Shown in pieces: positions 1-8,330 of a stretch of 13,878 nucleotides of DNA. Made by a program: the position numbers and the translations under genes. Source of the DNA: Nitrospirota bacterium (GTDB lineage Bacteria > Nitrospirota > Nitrospiria > Nitrospirales > Nitrospiraceae); the NCBI GenBank assembly GCA_004296865.1, contig SCVQ01000351.1, forward strand, positions 1 through 13,878. The letters run 5' to 3'. The notes under the pieces were generated by a model that worked only from the letters and a program-made list of their open reading frames with translations, ran no database searches and had not been told where the DNA came from. Position 1 is the first letter of the stretch. The number at the start of each line of letters is the position of its first letter.

Positions 1-1638
1 CCCCCCCTCTCTCGTTGCCTCAATGGCATTCTGGATCACATTGAGCAGAACCTGCTTGATCTGGTCCCGGTCCGCATGGATCGGGGAGAGATGAGGGTGG
101 ATGCGTTGCTCGACTGTGACCTGCTTGCTCCTCAACGACCCTTCGAGCAGCGCCACGGCCTCGCGCAGGAGGTCCTCCATGGCGAATAGGATGGGGGCCA
201 GGACGCGGGGACGGGCATAGTCAACAATCTGGTTGACGATCCGGTCGAGCCGTTTCGTTTCCTTCAAGATCGTCTCAAGATCCGGTCGCCGAGGATCCGA
301 TGAGTTGGCCTCTTCCAGCAATAGGGAGGCGGTGGCCCCGATCCCGACCAGCGGGTTGCGGATCTCATGCGCGATGCCGGCCGCCACCTGGCCGAGAGTT
401 GCCAGGTGCTCCGCGCGGCTGAGCCGTGCCTGCATCTGGTCCAGAGCCGTGATATCGATGTTGAACCCTTGGTACATGATCGTCCGCCCGTCATCATCCT
501 TGATGGGAATCCGTCGGCTCAGCACTTTCTTCACGGTCCCGTCCTTGTGTAGGAACCGAAAGACCGTCTCGTAGGGACGGTCCTGCTGTACCGCCCGCGC
601 GTATTCGGAGAGGACCCGGGCCCGATCTTCAGGATGAATCGATTGCCGAACGGCTTCCGGATCGCCTCCTTCATCCGGGTTGAGTCCGGCCAGCACGTGA
701 TTGTACCGGTTGCTGAAGACCAGCGCCATACCCTCGGTTGCAAAAATCCCGAAGGGAGCATGGTCCACGATACTGCGGTACTTGGACTCCGAAGCGGCCA
801 AGCCCCGGTTGAGCGTCCGCAGTTCGGCCTCCGACTGTTCTACCCACTCGACATGGTCTCTCACCTGCGTGCTCATCGCGCTCAACACGCTGGCGAGAGC
901 TCCAATCTCATCGGTGCGCTCTAGAACCGGGAGGTCAGGGACGGCCCCGCCGGTTGCTGACCCGACGGCCTTCGCTAGATTTACAAGAGGGCCGGTGATG
1001 GAACGGGCGATGAGGTGGAGGGTGAAAACCATCAAGGCAAGGGCGAAAGTGCCGCCGCCCAGGATAACGGAGATCATTAACGAACGGTCACGGGAGATAT
1101 TGGCAAATGCCTCGTTCAAGGTTTCTTGTTCGAGGCGGTCAAAATGATCCATCTCTTCCCTAATCTTGAGCATTCGGCCGCGCCCTTGTTCCACGTATTG
1201 CAGCGCTTCCTCGTGATGCCCATCCTTGATGGCCTGGATGAGTCGGTCCTTTTCAGCGATGTGGCGCTTGATCAATTGCTGGACATGCAGGACCGCCTGA
1301 TGCTGAGCCTCACGGCCGCGCACCATGAGTTCCAAGGCGTCCCCCACAGCCAGGATGTGGCTCTCTGCCTGCAGGTAGGGAATAAGGAAGCTCTCCTGGC
1401 GTGTGAGCACATAACCGCGGAAGCCGGCCTGTAGGTCTAGGGCGAGGCGCATGTATTCGCCGGCTTTTCTTTGCACGAGATAGATGTTGCTAAGCTGCTC
1501 TTCATCGTCCGAGAAGGTCTGCACGCTGCGGTAGGTGACTGCGCTCAGCAAGACGACAGCCAGCATTGGAACGACCGATGTCAGCAGAAGCTTCCGTTCG
1601 ATCGGGAGATCGATCAAAAATCGGAGTACGTGTTGCAT
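1..1638 (-). CDS. Sensor histidine kinase (CHASE3-HAMP-PAS-HisKA), C-terminus cut by window edge
   Basis: Membrane sensor kinase of a two-component system; 546 residues are visible. Order: TM1 about 17-37; an extracytoplasmic helical region with the CHASE3 signature (ALDLQAGFRGYVLTR, then FLIPY); TM2 about 187-210; HAMP about 211-263 with the RTDEIG motif; a PAS domain about 286-395; an H-box with AAGIAHEIRNPL, in which His424 is the phosphoacceptor; and the N-box NVIQNAIEATREGG, where the window ends. The G boxes of the ATPase domain lie outside, as would any response regulator, so pathway and signal are unknown. I chose the ATG at 1638 because GGAGG lies 5 bases before it; an ATG at 1683 is in frame, and the first in-frame stop upstream is at 1735-1737. 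The H-box resembles NtrB/AtoS-type kinases. No stop codon was found in the stretches I translated. It is divergent from the lipoprotein gene. Confidence 0.9.
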   Translation of the reverse strand, partial: MQHVLRFLIDLPIERKLLLTSVVPMLAVVLLSAVTYRSVQTFSDDEEQLSNIYLVQRKAGEYMRLALDLQAGFRGYVLTRQESFLIPYLQAESHILAVGDALELMVRGREAQHQAVLHVQQLIKRHIAEKDRLIQAIKDGHHEEALQYVEQGRGRMLKIREEMDHFDRLEQETLNEAFANISRDRSLMISVILGGGTFALALMVFTLHLIARSITGPLVNLAKAVGSATGGAVPDLPVLERTDEIGALASVLSAMSTQVRDHVEWVEQSEAELRTLNRGLAASESKYRSIVDHAPFGIFATEGMALVFSNRYNHVLAGLNPDEGGDPEAVRQSIHPEDRARVLSEYARAVQQDRPYETVFRFLHKDGTVKKVLSRRIPIKDDDGRTIMYQGFNIDITALDQMQARLSRAEHLATLGQVAAGIAHEIRNPLVGIGATASLLLEEANSSDPRRPDLETILKETKRLDRIVNQIVDYARPRVLAPILFAMEDLLREAVALLEGSLRSKQVTVEQRIHPHLSPIHADRDQIKQVLLNVIQNAIEATREGG

Positions 1639-1765
1639 TACCCCCTCCGGGATGTCTTCTGGGATAAACCGGGTCACTACCATCCCATCCTGCCCAGTGC
1701 AATCGTGATCTGTCCGACGAGGATCATAGCGAATTTAACATGCAAATTCCATGCACGAAGCAATG

Positions 1766-1795
1766 GGGACATTGGTTAGATCGGAACGATAAAAT
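1766..1795 (+). promoter_or_regulatory. Possible sigma-70 promoter for the lipoprotein gene
   Basis: GGGACA (1766-1771) and TAAAAT (1790-1795) are separated by 18 bases, matching consensus at 4/6 and 5/6 positions. It lies in the 268-base divergent gap between the histidine kinase and the lipoprotein gene, about 110 bases before the latter's start codon. A second -10-like TACAAT is at 1798-1803 without a well-placed -35. I found no clear promoter facing the kinase in this gap. Confidence 0.3.
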
Positions 1796-1906
1796 GATAC
1801 AATGGCAGAAGTAGCTAGGCTATGCGTGCTGTCGAATGCTTGATGCCGCGAAGCCAATGTGCTATGGCCTTGGTGGTTGCTGATGAACCTATTGCAAGGA
1901 GGCACT

Positions 1907-2401
1907 ATGGCAAGAGGACTGAGGGTGCTGGTCGTGGGCGCACTGACCTGCGGGGTGCTGGTAGGGGGGCTCGGCTGCACCGGAGCGGGGAGCGCGGAGC
2001 GGAAGGCCGAACCAGCCGGCAATCCCGCCCTCGGCTTGCTCAACAAGGAGATCATTCGTCTGGGCATCACCATCGAACAGATCACGAAACGGATCGCCGA
2101 CCTACAGGGGATGCCGGAAGCGGCCGATCCGACGCTGCGCGAGCTGCGGACGCTGGATCTGGCCAGTGCGCAACTCCACAAGCAACAGTGGATCTTGCAG
2201 CGTGACCAGCTTGCGTTTGCGAAGGAACGGGTCAGACAGGCCGGCGAGACTCCGAGCGGTAAACCCCAACTCTTGGAGGAATGGCGTGCCCACCAGCAAC
2301 AATTCGAAGCAGCGGTGGAAGACTTGCGCCGGCAGAGGCACGAACTGGAACGGAAGCGGGTCCAGGTGGAAGGTCAGTTGGTCGAACGGGCACTGCAGTG
2401 A
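1907..2401 (+). CDS. Probable lipoprotein with coiled coil, unknown function
   Basis: A 164-residue exported protein. The start at 1907 is set by AAGGAGG ending 4 bases before the ATG; an in-frame ATG at 1859 has no such site and would put a tryptophan-rich stretch before the signal sequence. Residues 5-23 form a hydrophobic signal segment ending in GGLGC, with Cys24 as the likely lipidated residue. The lipobox is relaxed (Gly at -3, Leu at -2, Gly at -1), so lipidation is an inference. The rest, from about residue 40, is charged and helix-forming, rich in Gln, Glu, Arg and Leu with heptad-like spacing, typical of a periplasmic coiled coil. No enzyme motif is visible and I do not recognise the family. 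It converges on the porin gene with only 12 bases between stop codons, and no terminator hairpin fits there. Confidence 0.8.
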   Translation: MARGLRVLVVGALTCGVLVGGLGCTGAGSAERKAEPAGNPALGLLNKEIIRLGITIEQITKRIADLQGMPEAADPTLRELRTLDLASAQLHKQQWILQRDQLAFAKERVRQAGETPSGKPQLLEEWRAHQQQFEAAVEDLRRQRHELERKRVQVEGQLVERALQ

Positions 2402-2413
2402 AGGAAGACCGGG

Positions 2414-4009
2414 TCAGAAGTTCAAGACCCCTTGGACATACACATAGTTCGCATTCTTGTCATTGGGCGTTCCAGGTGCGCCGGCAGCCAACAGGTTCGA
2501 GATGAAACTCCCTTTGGCCAGGTAGCACCAGCCCGGTTCCAATGAGAAATTCGATGACAGCAACCATCGCCCCCTCGCTTCGAAAAAGTGTCCGAGGAAA
2601 TTGCCTGCGCGGCCTGTCGGATCCTGCAATCCCGTATTGATCCATTGATCCTGTGACTGAGCCAGCCAGAAAACCCGGTGTTGAAAGGTCACGCGCACCA
2701 TGCGGCTCGGATCCACCGCCAGCCGCCAGGCAGGCGAGCTGATGTTCGAGCGGGCAAAGACCTCGAAAGCGCCGGTCGGATTCAGCTCGAAGTTCGTTGG
2801 ACCGTACAAGGTATCGAATCGCCCATCTTTGTTACCGTTGGGATCATGATTGCCGCTGGCATAGTCATAACGAATGAGCAGCTGAGGCTTCCAGGGTAAG
2901 TCGAAGGTATAGCCCATCTGGACGTGTTGGAAATAGGCGAACTTTTGAAGCTGGGGACCTCCCTGGACCAACGCGGCCCGTCCTACCTGCCACACGGTTT
3001 CGACTTCATAATCGACTTCACCGGTCGCCGGCTCCTTGAACAGACGGAAGCCGGGGGTGAGCAGAGATCGCTGCAGTCCGGGCACGGCACCAGGCTTGAC
3101 CTCATCCTCTAAAAAATAGAGGTAGAGGTCCGTATGGGCCCACTTGAGCCCCCTCTGCCCCAAGAAAGCGCCCCAGAACAAGGTTCGCGCCTCGGTATCG
3201 GGCTTGGCCGTGAGCCGCTGAACCGGCGCCACGACGAACGCCCTGACTTGCCAGTTCCGGTCATCTCCCAGACTCACGTGAAGACCATCGAACGCATTGA
3301 CCGTATTTCTGAACTGGTTCCGCCCGATCAGCCGCCGGGAGCCGAAATCGAACGTCTGCCGGCCGAATGTCGCCTCTGCGTGGAGATTCGTTTCCAGGAA
3401 GTTCTGCGTGCCCAGGCCTCCGTAGAGCTGCAGGATGTCGGTTTTGTCCACGAAGGAATTGGTCGTCACAAACCGGTCCGAGGAGCCATAGACGCGGGCA
3501 TCGATCATCTCCGCGAAGAAACGGAAAGCGTCGCGGCGAATCCCCAGGCTCGGCAAGGTCTGAAGAGCGACGAGGTGCTCGCCGCTCACTTGTCCTTTCT
3601 GAAAGGGCTGATCGAGCGTTTCGTAACGCGTTCTCTGGTGCAGCCCGATGTGGAGCCATTCCGGCACCCCCAATACCTTGTCCAAATGCAGGTCGGTCTT
3701 TTTAAGCACTCGGATGGATCCATCCGGCCAGTTGAACGCATGCGTATCCGTGGTTCCTTCCTGATAGTGAGCGCGGTCCTTATGAAAGTGTGTGAGGTCT
3801 CGTTCGTGCTGAGCGTGACGAGGCTCATCCGAAGGCGAAGGCTGGGGGCTGACTGAGCCGGTCTGAGCCTGGTCTGCCCCCTCGGGGGAGGCTTCCTGTC
3901 CGGCCCAGGCAAGATCGCAGATCGGACCGCTCATGGCTACGAGAAACCACATGGCCGCCGCTGCCCTGCGTCGCGATAGGCCGCTGATTCCCGATTCGCC
4001 ACCGTCCAT
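2414..4009 (-). CDS. Alginate-export-type outer-membrane beta-barrel porin
   Basis: A 531-residue outer-membrane channel of the alginate_exp (AlgE-like) family. Visible family features include the early barrel motif RTRYETLDQPF, the FRFFAEMIDAR strand, the GRQTFDFGSRRLIGRNQF segment followed by FDGLHV, alternating aromatic strands throughout, and a terminal phenylalanine (GVLNF) as expected for BAM-dependent insertion. The ATG at 4009 gives a signal peptide with a positive patch (SRRR), a hydrophobic core and a likely cleavage after DLAWA. A GTG at 4129 extends the frame by 40 residues that do not look like a signal sequence; neither start has a strong ribosome binding site. A His/Asp/Glu-rich low-complexity segment follows the signal peptide. 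The substrate cannot be read from sequence: no alginate biosynthesis genes are nearby, so alginate itself should not be assumed. Confidence 0.85.
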   Translation of the reverse strand: MDGGESGISGLSRRRAAAAMWFLVAMSGPICDLAWAGQEASPEGADQAQTGSVSPQPSPSDEPRHAQHERDLTHFHKDRAHYQEGTTDTHAFNWPDGSIRVLKKTDLHLDKVLGVPEWLHIGLHQRTRYETLDQPFQKGQVSGEHLVALQTLPSLGIRRDAFRFFAEMIDARVYGSSDRFVTTNSFVDKTDILQLYGGLGTQNFLETNLHAEATFGRQTFDFGSRRLIGRNQFRNTVNAFDGLHVSLGDDRNWQVRAFVVAPVQRLTAKPDTEARTLFWGAFLGQRGLKWAHTDLYLYFLEDEVKPGAVPGLQRSLLTPGFRLFKEPATGEVDYEVETVWQVGRAALVQGGPQLQKFAYFQHVQMGYTFDLPWKPQLLIRYDYASGNHDPNGNKDGRFDTLYGPTNFELNPTGAFEVFARSNISSPAWRLAVDPSRMVRVTFQHRVFWLAQSQDQWINTGLQDPTGRAGNFLGHFFEARGRWLLSSNFSLEPGWCYLAKGSFISNLLAAGAPGTPNDKNANYVYVQGVLNF

Positions 4010-4179
4010 GCAATATCCGCTCGGTTTCAAAAGCCACTCAGAACCGGAAGCGCGCCGCACCGAAATCGGCGCAGAGCGGCAGAATGGTAGCACATCCGGC
4101 CATTCGTTGAGATTATGGGGAATTGCCACTCTGACAAGCGATCGGGGAACGGTTCTTTTAGGGGAGACGCCGAAGAAGG

Positions 4180-4196
4180 CAGCCTATCGGAGGCTG
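4180..4196 (-). terminator. Candidate terminator hairpin after the YyaL-AKR gene
   Basis: CAGCCT (4180-4185) and AGGCTG (4191-4196) form a perfect 6-base stem with a 5-base loop, two bases past the stop codon of the fusion gene. On the transcript it is followed by CCTTCTTC and not a true U-tract, so termination may be weak. The remaining gap up to the porin start (4010-4179) shows no convincing promoter. Confidence 0.4.
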
Positions 4197-4198
4197 AT

Positions 4199-7100
4199 TC
4201 AGGGGACTCGTTGCAACACGTCGTAGAGCGGACGAACATCCGGCAGGGGCTCCCAGTTCAGGATCGCCATCGAATCGTCCACATAGGCGGGCGTCCTCAT
4301 CCCGTTCAAGACGCTGGTGACGCCGGGCGTTGAGGCCAGGACCCAGAGCGCTTTCCGTGACAAGGACTCTTTCCGCTTGGCCTCCGGGAGCAAGGGGTCG
4401 ATGAGCGTGGCGATGGCCGATGTCACGTCCCGACTCTTGATCGTCGCTTCCCGCCGCAGTTCCTTCAGCAACACCAGCAGCTCGGGCAGATAGCGTTCCC
4501 GCCAGTCCTGCCAGCGATCCCCCAAGCCTCCGGTCATGATCTGTGTCAAGGCGCGGAGCACCTGATTGATGTGGGGGGCGATCATCTGATTCTCGACCTG
4601 TTCCCAATGTTCCAGGCTCTGGACTCGCGGCCTTATCTTGGCCAGCTCGTCCGCCCAGGTGAAGTACTCCTGAGGCGAAAGCCCCTGGCCGGAATGCGGC
4701 ACCTGCGGGGCGATCTCGCGCCGGTACTCTTGTTCCAGCCCGGCGACTGTGTCTTTCTGACTTTCAAAGGAGACCGCCGAGGGCTCGATCGGCAGCTCGG
4801 CCAAGCGGATCATGGTCCCTCCCTTGGCCGGCATGGCATTCAGCGGACGATTGAGGAGGATGGCAATCCCGGCCTTTTGCGCCAGCTCGAGCGGTGTCTG
4901 TTTCCCATCGGGTCCGGTGTTGGCGGTCAGGAGAGCTCCCGATTCTAGGAGATTCATCGGACATTGGAGCACGCTGAAGTGATGGGCTTCGACTCCGGCT
5001 TGCCGGGCCGCAGCTCTTGCGGCGTCCAGCATGAGGTGCAGCGACGTGGATTCCGGGTTCTCGGAGGAAGCCGTGCAGGTGTTGGAGGAGACGCCGTAGT
5101 AACGCAGGCGGCCAGCGGCCACCTGGCTTTCAAAGTAGGCGAAGGCCTGCCGGAGGCGGTCGTAAAACTGCCGGCGCAACTCATCGATTCGATCGGCGCT
5201 CCGATCCTCCCCGCGATGCATCGCATCGGACAGGAAGTATTCCGGATTGTGCAGGAGGCAGACGTCCAGGGTGCTCAGCCCCAGACGATCCAGCGAACCA
5301 TGCAACTGGTCGGCCAAAAACTCCGGATGCAGACAGTGCCAGATTCCCTCGCCGTACTTGACCATGTCGGGGTAGGGTTTGCCGGCTTTCTCACGGGCCT
5401 CCGCTTGCTTGAGGTTCCGGCCCTGTACATAGCCGATCTTGGAGACGACGATAATCTCTTCCCGCGTCAGGTTCCCCAGTGCAATCAACTCGGCCAAAAC
5501 GGAGCCGACCAGCCGCTCGCTTTCGCCGTCCGTGTAATTGGTGGAGGTGTCGATGAGATTGCAGCCCTCCCGCAAGGCCTTGACGAGTGCGGCACGGTGT
5601 TCGGGTTCCTCCGCATCGACGCGATAGCCGCCGAAGCCGAGCTTGCTGACGGTGAGGCCGGTCGAGCCCAGGGATCCGTAGCCCCGCGTGTTTCGTGAGT
5701 GATTCACGAAGCGGACGGCATATGCACCGGTGCCGCCCGACGTGGCATGGCCCTGGAGCCGCCGACCATCGAGTGCCTTCTGCCCCGCGGCCGCATCCGC
5801 CCCCCCTCCCGATAAGTGCTTGTGCAAGGCCTCCGCAACGGCTTTTGGATCTGCGATCGGTGCCTGACAGGCGAAGTTCCGACAGATATAGAGGGCCGCC
5901 TTCCCCTTGACCAATCCTTTGCCTTTGCCCTTGCCCTTGCCGATCAGCAGGGGGTGCTGCGTGGCCGGGCCGTTCGGATCGTGCTGCGCAATGATCCGGT
6001 TGGGCAGATATCGACGGCTGACCTCAGCATGGAGGGCTTCGTAGCCCGGCTCACCCGGTGTCCCGATCAAGGCCAACTCCGTCGGACCGGTCAGGAGCAG
6101 ATCCACAACGGCAAGGCTCTTGGCAAAGGCACGTGGATAGCGCGCGACCTGGCGGCCATAGGCGCGGATCGCATCCGTCGCGGCCTCCCGGAAGTCCGTC
6201 CGGTCGAAGTGAAAGGCCAGGCGGGCCAAGACGGAGGCGGCGACCGCGTTGCCGCTGGGGATCGCGCTGTCGGAGCCTTCGCGGCTGCGGAGGATCAATG
6301 CCTCATGGTCCCTGGCGGTCGTAAAGAACCCGCCATGCTCGGTGTCGCGGAAATCTTCCAGAACCCGCTCGGCTAGACGCCGGGCTTCGTTCAGATACCC
6401 TTCATGCGCGCCTGCTTCATAGAGATCGATCAAGCCTTCCGCAAGATAGGCATAGTCCTCCAAACATCCTTGCAGATGCGCTTTGCCGGCCCGGTAGGTA
6501 CGATAGAGGCCGCCGTCCGGTCGGGGCATGGTCTGAAGCAGAAAATCCGCCGTCTGTTCCGCCGCATCCAAGTAACGGCCGTCACCCAATACGCGCGCCC
6601 CCTCGGCCATCGCGCCGATCATCATGCCGTTCCAAGCCGTGAGTACTTTATCGTCCAAGCCTGGTGGCACCCGTTTCAGCCGGGCCTCATACACCAACGG
6701 ACGCAGGCGGTCGAGCGTGGCGCGCAGTGCTTGCGGCTCAATCGTCAGATCGCGGGCCACCTCTTCCAGCGAACGAGGGGTATGAGGGATGCTCGTGTGT
6801 TCCCAGTTGCCGCCTGACGTGACGTCGTAATAGGCGCAGAACCGTCGCGCATCCTCATCCGAAGGCACCGCGGCGCGAACCTCCTCCGGCGTCCAGACGA
6901 AGAACTTGCCTTCGACCCCTTCTGAGTCCGCATCAGTGGCCGAGTAAAACCCGCCGTCCGGCGCGGTCATCTCCCGCAGGATGTAGTCGAGGGTTTCGGT
7001 CGCAACGCGACGGTAATTCCGGTCAGCCGTGACCTGATAGGCCTCGATATAGGCGCGGGTGAGGAGGGCGTTGTCGTAGAGCATCTTCTCGAAGTGGGGG

Positions 7101-7906
7101 ACCAGCCAACGTTCGTCGGTGGAATAACGGGCGAAGCCCCCGCCGATCTGGTCGTAGAGACCGCCCGCCGCCATCGCGTCGAGCGTCTTGCAGACCATGG
7201 TCAGAGCCTGCAGTTCGCCGGTGCGATGGTGGTGCCGGAGCAGCAAGGAGAGCCCTGTGGCGGGCGGGAATTTTGGCGCACCGCCAAAGCCTCCATGCTG
7301 GGCGTCGAAGTCCTCGGCAAACTGAGCGGCAGCGGCGTTTAATTCCGCCTCGCCCACGGTCATGGGCGCAGTGACGCGCATCGCGGCTTTCAACCGTTCC
7401 GTCAGTTGAGACGCCTGGCGACGAAGGCCGTTCGGGTCCTGACGCCAGAACTCCGCCACCTTCTGGAGAACCGTAGCAAACCCGGGCCGGCCCCATCGGT
7501 CGGTCGGCGGAAAGTACGTGCCGGCGAAGATCGGCTCCTGTTCCGGAGTGAGAAAGACGGTCATGGGCCAACCGCCTTGCCCGTGGTTGAGCTGGATGGT
7601 GGCCTGCATGTAGATCTCGTCGAGGTCCGGCCGTTCTTCTCGATCCACCTTGATACAGATGAAATGTTCGTTCATGAGCGAGGCCATGCGCTCATCCTCG
7701 AACGACTCCCGTTCCATCACGTGACACCAATGGCAGGCCGAGTAGCCGATAGAGAGCAAGATGGGCCGATTGAGGCTTTTGGCGCGACGAAGCGCCTCCT
7801 CGCCCCAGGGATACCAGTCCACGGGGTTTGCGGCATGTTGAAGAAGATAGGGGCTCGTCTCTTGGGCGAGGCGGTTCGGAGGGTGCTTGGCAGGCTCGCG
7901 TGTCAT
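4199..7906 (-). CDS. Fusion protein: YyaL/SSP411-type thioredoxin-fold protein + aldo/keto reductase
   Basis: One uninterrupted 1235-residue frame carrying two usually separate proteins. Residues about 10-170 are the DUF255 thioredoxin-like domain, with [18 protein letters not shown] and the [14 protein letters not shown] motif (Cys58, Cys61). About 190-600 is the alpha/alpha-barrel region, and the YyaL part ends near residue 690 after [10 protein letters not shown] Gly/Ala-rich linker follows. From about 745 ([19 protein letters not shown]) an aldo/keto reductase begins, with its tetrad intact: Asp786 and Tyr791 in LIDTSTNY, Lys823 in VVSKIGY, His886 in LLHNPE. Its end carries the cofactor-side motif [12 protein letters not shown]. 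At about 490 residues this half is well over the usual 320, because of an extra helical segment around 1025-1180. YyaL proteins have no settled biochemical function and the reductase substrate is unknown. The ATG at 7906 fits the family N-terminus; GGAG lies only 2 bases upstream. Confidence 0.9.
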   Translation of the reverse strand: MTREPAKHPPNRLAQETSPYLLQHAANPVDWYPWGEEALRRAKSLNRPILLSIGYSACHWCHVMERESFEDERMASLMNEHFICIKVDREERPDLDEIYMQATIQLNHGQGGWPMTVFLTPEQEPIFAGTYFPPTDRWGRPGFATVLQKVAEFWRQDPNGLRRQASQLTERLKAAMRVTAPMTVGEAELNAAAAQFAEDFDAQHGGFGGAPKFPPATGLSLLLRHHHRTGELQALTMVCKTLDAMAAGGLYDQIGGGFARYSTDERWLVPHFEKMLYDNALLTRAYIEAYQVTADRNYRRVATETLDYILREMTAPDGGFYSATDADSEGVEGKFFVWTPEEVRAAVPSDEDARRFCAYYDVTSGGNWEHTSIPHTPRSLEEVARDLTIEPQALRATLDRLRPLVYEARLKRVPPGLDDKVLTAWNGMMIGAMAEGARVLGDGRYLDAAEQTADFLLQTMPRPDGGLYRTYRAGKAHLQGCLEDYAYLAEGLIDLYEAGAHEGYLNEARRLAERVLEDFRDTEHGGFFTTARDHEALILRSREGSDSAIPSGNAVAASVLARLAFHFDRTDFREAATDAIRAYGRQVARYPRAFAKSLAVVDLLLTGPTELALIGTPGEPGYEALHAEVSRRYLPNRIIAQHDPNGPATQHPLLIGKGKGKGKGLVKGKAALYICRNFACQAPIADPKAVAEALHKHLSGGGADAAAGQKALDGRRLQGHATSGGTGAYAVRFVNHSRNTRGYGSLGSTGLTVSKLGFGGYRVDAEEPEHRAALVKALREGCNLIDTSTNYTDGESERLVGSVLAELIALGNLTREEIIVVSKIGYVQGRNLKQAEAREKAGKPYPDMVKYGEGIWHCLHPEFLADQLHGSLDRLGLSTLDVCLLHNPEYFLSDAMHRGEDRSADRIDELRRQFYDRLRQAFAYFESQVAAGRLRYYGVSSNTCTASSENPESTSLHLMLDAARAAARQAGVEAHHFSVLQCPMNLLESGALLTANTGPDGKQTPLELAQKAGIAILLNRPLNAMPAKGGTMIRLAELPIEPSAVSFESQKDTVAGLEQEYRREIAPQVPHSGQGLSPQEYFTWADELAKIRPRVQSLEHWEQVENQMIAPHINQVLRALTQIMTGGLGDRWQDWRERYLPELLVLLKELRREATIKSRDVTSAIATLIDPLLPEAKRKESLSRKALWVLASTPGVTSVLNGMRTPAYVDDSMAILNWEPLPDVRPLYDVLQRVP
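5918..5941 (-). repeat. In-frame 6-base tandem repeat encoding (GK)n
   Basis: Four hexamer units (TTTGCC twice, then CTTGCC twice on the + strand) lie inside the YyaL half and encode the run GKGKGKGKG. Units differ only at their first base and the frame is kept. It sits just before the conserved CRNFACQAP end motif, in what looks like a surface loop. Confidence 0.85.
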
Positions 7907-7913
7907 TGCTCCG

Positions 7914-7943
7914 ACCGTAGCACTCCCGGAAAGCGCCGGTCAA
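7914..7943 (-). promoter_or_regulatory. Possible promoter of the YyaL-AKR gene
   Basis: On the minus strand, TTGACC (7943-7938) and TACGGT (7919-7914) are 18 bases apart, with a TG dinucleotide in the extended -10 position. The -35 matches 5/6 and the -10 only 3/6. The predicted transcript would begin at or next to the ATG at 7906, implying a leaderless or nearly leaderless message. Confidence 0.35.
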
Positions 7944-7988
7944 CCCTGCTTGAGGGAGTCCGCAGGAGCACGTGCGAGACAGGTCCGG

Positions 7989-8032
7989 AAAAAGAACCGG
8001 CCCGCTGACTCGACGTGGGCCGAGCGCGGGCC
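7989..8032 (-). terminator. Rho-independent terminator after the lysine-rich peptide gene
   Basis: Read on the minus strand, GGCCCGC (8032-8026) pairs with GCGGGCC (8005-7999) across a 20-base loop, and the stem is followed by GG and then TTCTTTTT (7996-7989). It begins about 31 bases past the stop codon at 8064 and ends about 80 bases before the fusion gene, so it should separate the two transcripts. The loop is longer than ideal. Confidence 0.6.
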
Positions 8033-8063
8033 GTTCATTCGGCAAAGCTGGAGAACAGAAGAA

Positions 8064-8243
8064 TTAGTGACCCTTCTTCTCTTCCTTCTTCTCGGCCTTC
8101 TTCTCTTCCTTCTTCTCGGCGCCCTTGGTATCCGCCTTCTTCTCGGTCTTGGCATCCGCCTTAGGGGCATCGGCCGCGAAGGACATACCGCTGAAGCCAG
8201 CGAGGAGCATCACTGCGAGCATGGCAACCATAATCCGCTTCAT
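8064..8243 (-). CDS. Exported 59-residue Lys/Glu-rich peptide
   Basis: A small secreted protein of unknown function. MKRIMVAMLAVMLLAGFSG is a clear signal sequence, with probable cleavage after SFAA (residue 24). The mature part, about 35 residues, is almost entirely Lys, Glu, Ala and Asp, includes an exactly repeated AEKKEEKK octapeptide, and ends in GH. No cysteine or aromatic residue is present after cleavage, so it is probably disordered or a charged helix. The start is decided by a 12-base Shine-Dalgarno match placed correctly. It has its own promoter candidate and terminator, so it is probably a single-gene transcript. Short lysine-rich exported peptides of this style are, from memory, frequent in Nitrospira annotations as hypothetical proteins. 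Confidence 0.85.
   Translation of the reverse strand: MKRIMVAMLAVMLLAGFSGMSFAADAPKADAKTEKKADTKGAEKKEEKKAEKKEEKKGH
8072..8119 (-). repeat. Perfect 24-base tandem duplication inside the peptide gene
   Basis: Positions 8072-8095 and 8096-8119 are identical and directly adjacent. Each encodes eight residues (AEKKEEKK frame), so gain or loss of a unit keeps the reading frame. Within each unit the sequence is itself a CTT/TTC-rich purine-pyrimidine tract. Confidence 0.95.
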
Positions 8244-8247
8244 CTGA

Positions 8248-8259
8248 GATCACCTCCTT
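8248..8259 (-). promoter_or_regulatory. Unusually complete Shine-Dalgarno sequence
   Basis: The minus strand reads AAGGAGGTGATC, complementary to 12 consecutive bases of the canonical bacterial 16S rRNA 3' end. The GGAGG core ends 9 bases before the ATG at 8243. This fixes the start of the lysine-rich peptide and predicts strong translation. Confidence 0.85.
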
Positions 8260-8301
8260 CCGACGTGGATTGACACTGCCTATCTTTGAAACTGGGCGCT
8301 C

Positions 8302-8330
8302 ACCCTAATCTAAATGGTCTTCAATGTCAA
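8302..8330 (-). promoter_or_regulatory. Candidate promoter of the lysine-rich peptide gene
   Basis: A perfect -35 TTGACA (8330-8325, minus strand) is followed after 17 bases by TAGGGT (8307-8302), a poor -10 (3/6). The transcript would have a leader of about 50 bases ending in the long Shine-Dalgarno site. A weak -10 behind an ideal -35 could mean activator dependence; that is inference. Confidence 0.4.

Noticed and set aside
1778..1788. AGATCGGAA followed by C, a partial match to the Illumina adapter inside the contig.
   Set aside because: Only 9 bases match and the next base differs; a 9-base match in this length is plausible by chance and there is no sign of a join.
1735..2181. 148-residue open frame on the - strand across the kinase/lipoprotein gap.
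   Set aside because: Antisense to the lipoprotein gene, which has a signal sequence and AAGGAGG; this frame has neither.
3134..3856. 240-residue open frame on the + strand.
   Set aside because: Antisense to the porin gene, Arg/Pro-rich shadow composition, no ribosome binding site or family motif.
4964..5698. 244-residue open frame on the + strand.
   Set aside because: Lies entirely opposite the well-supported aldo/keto reductase coding sequence.
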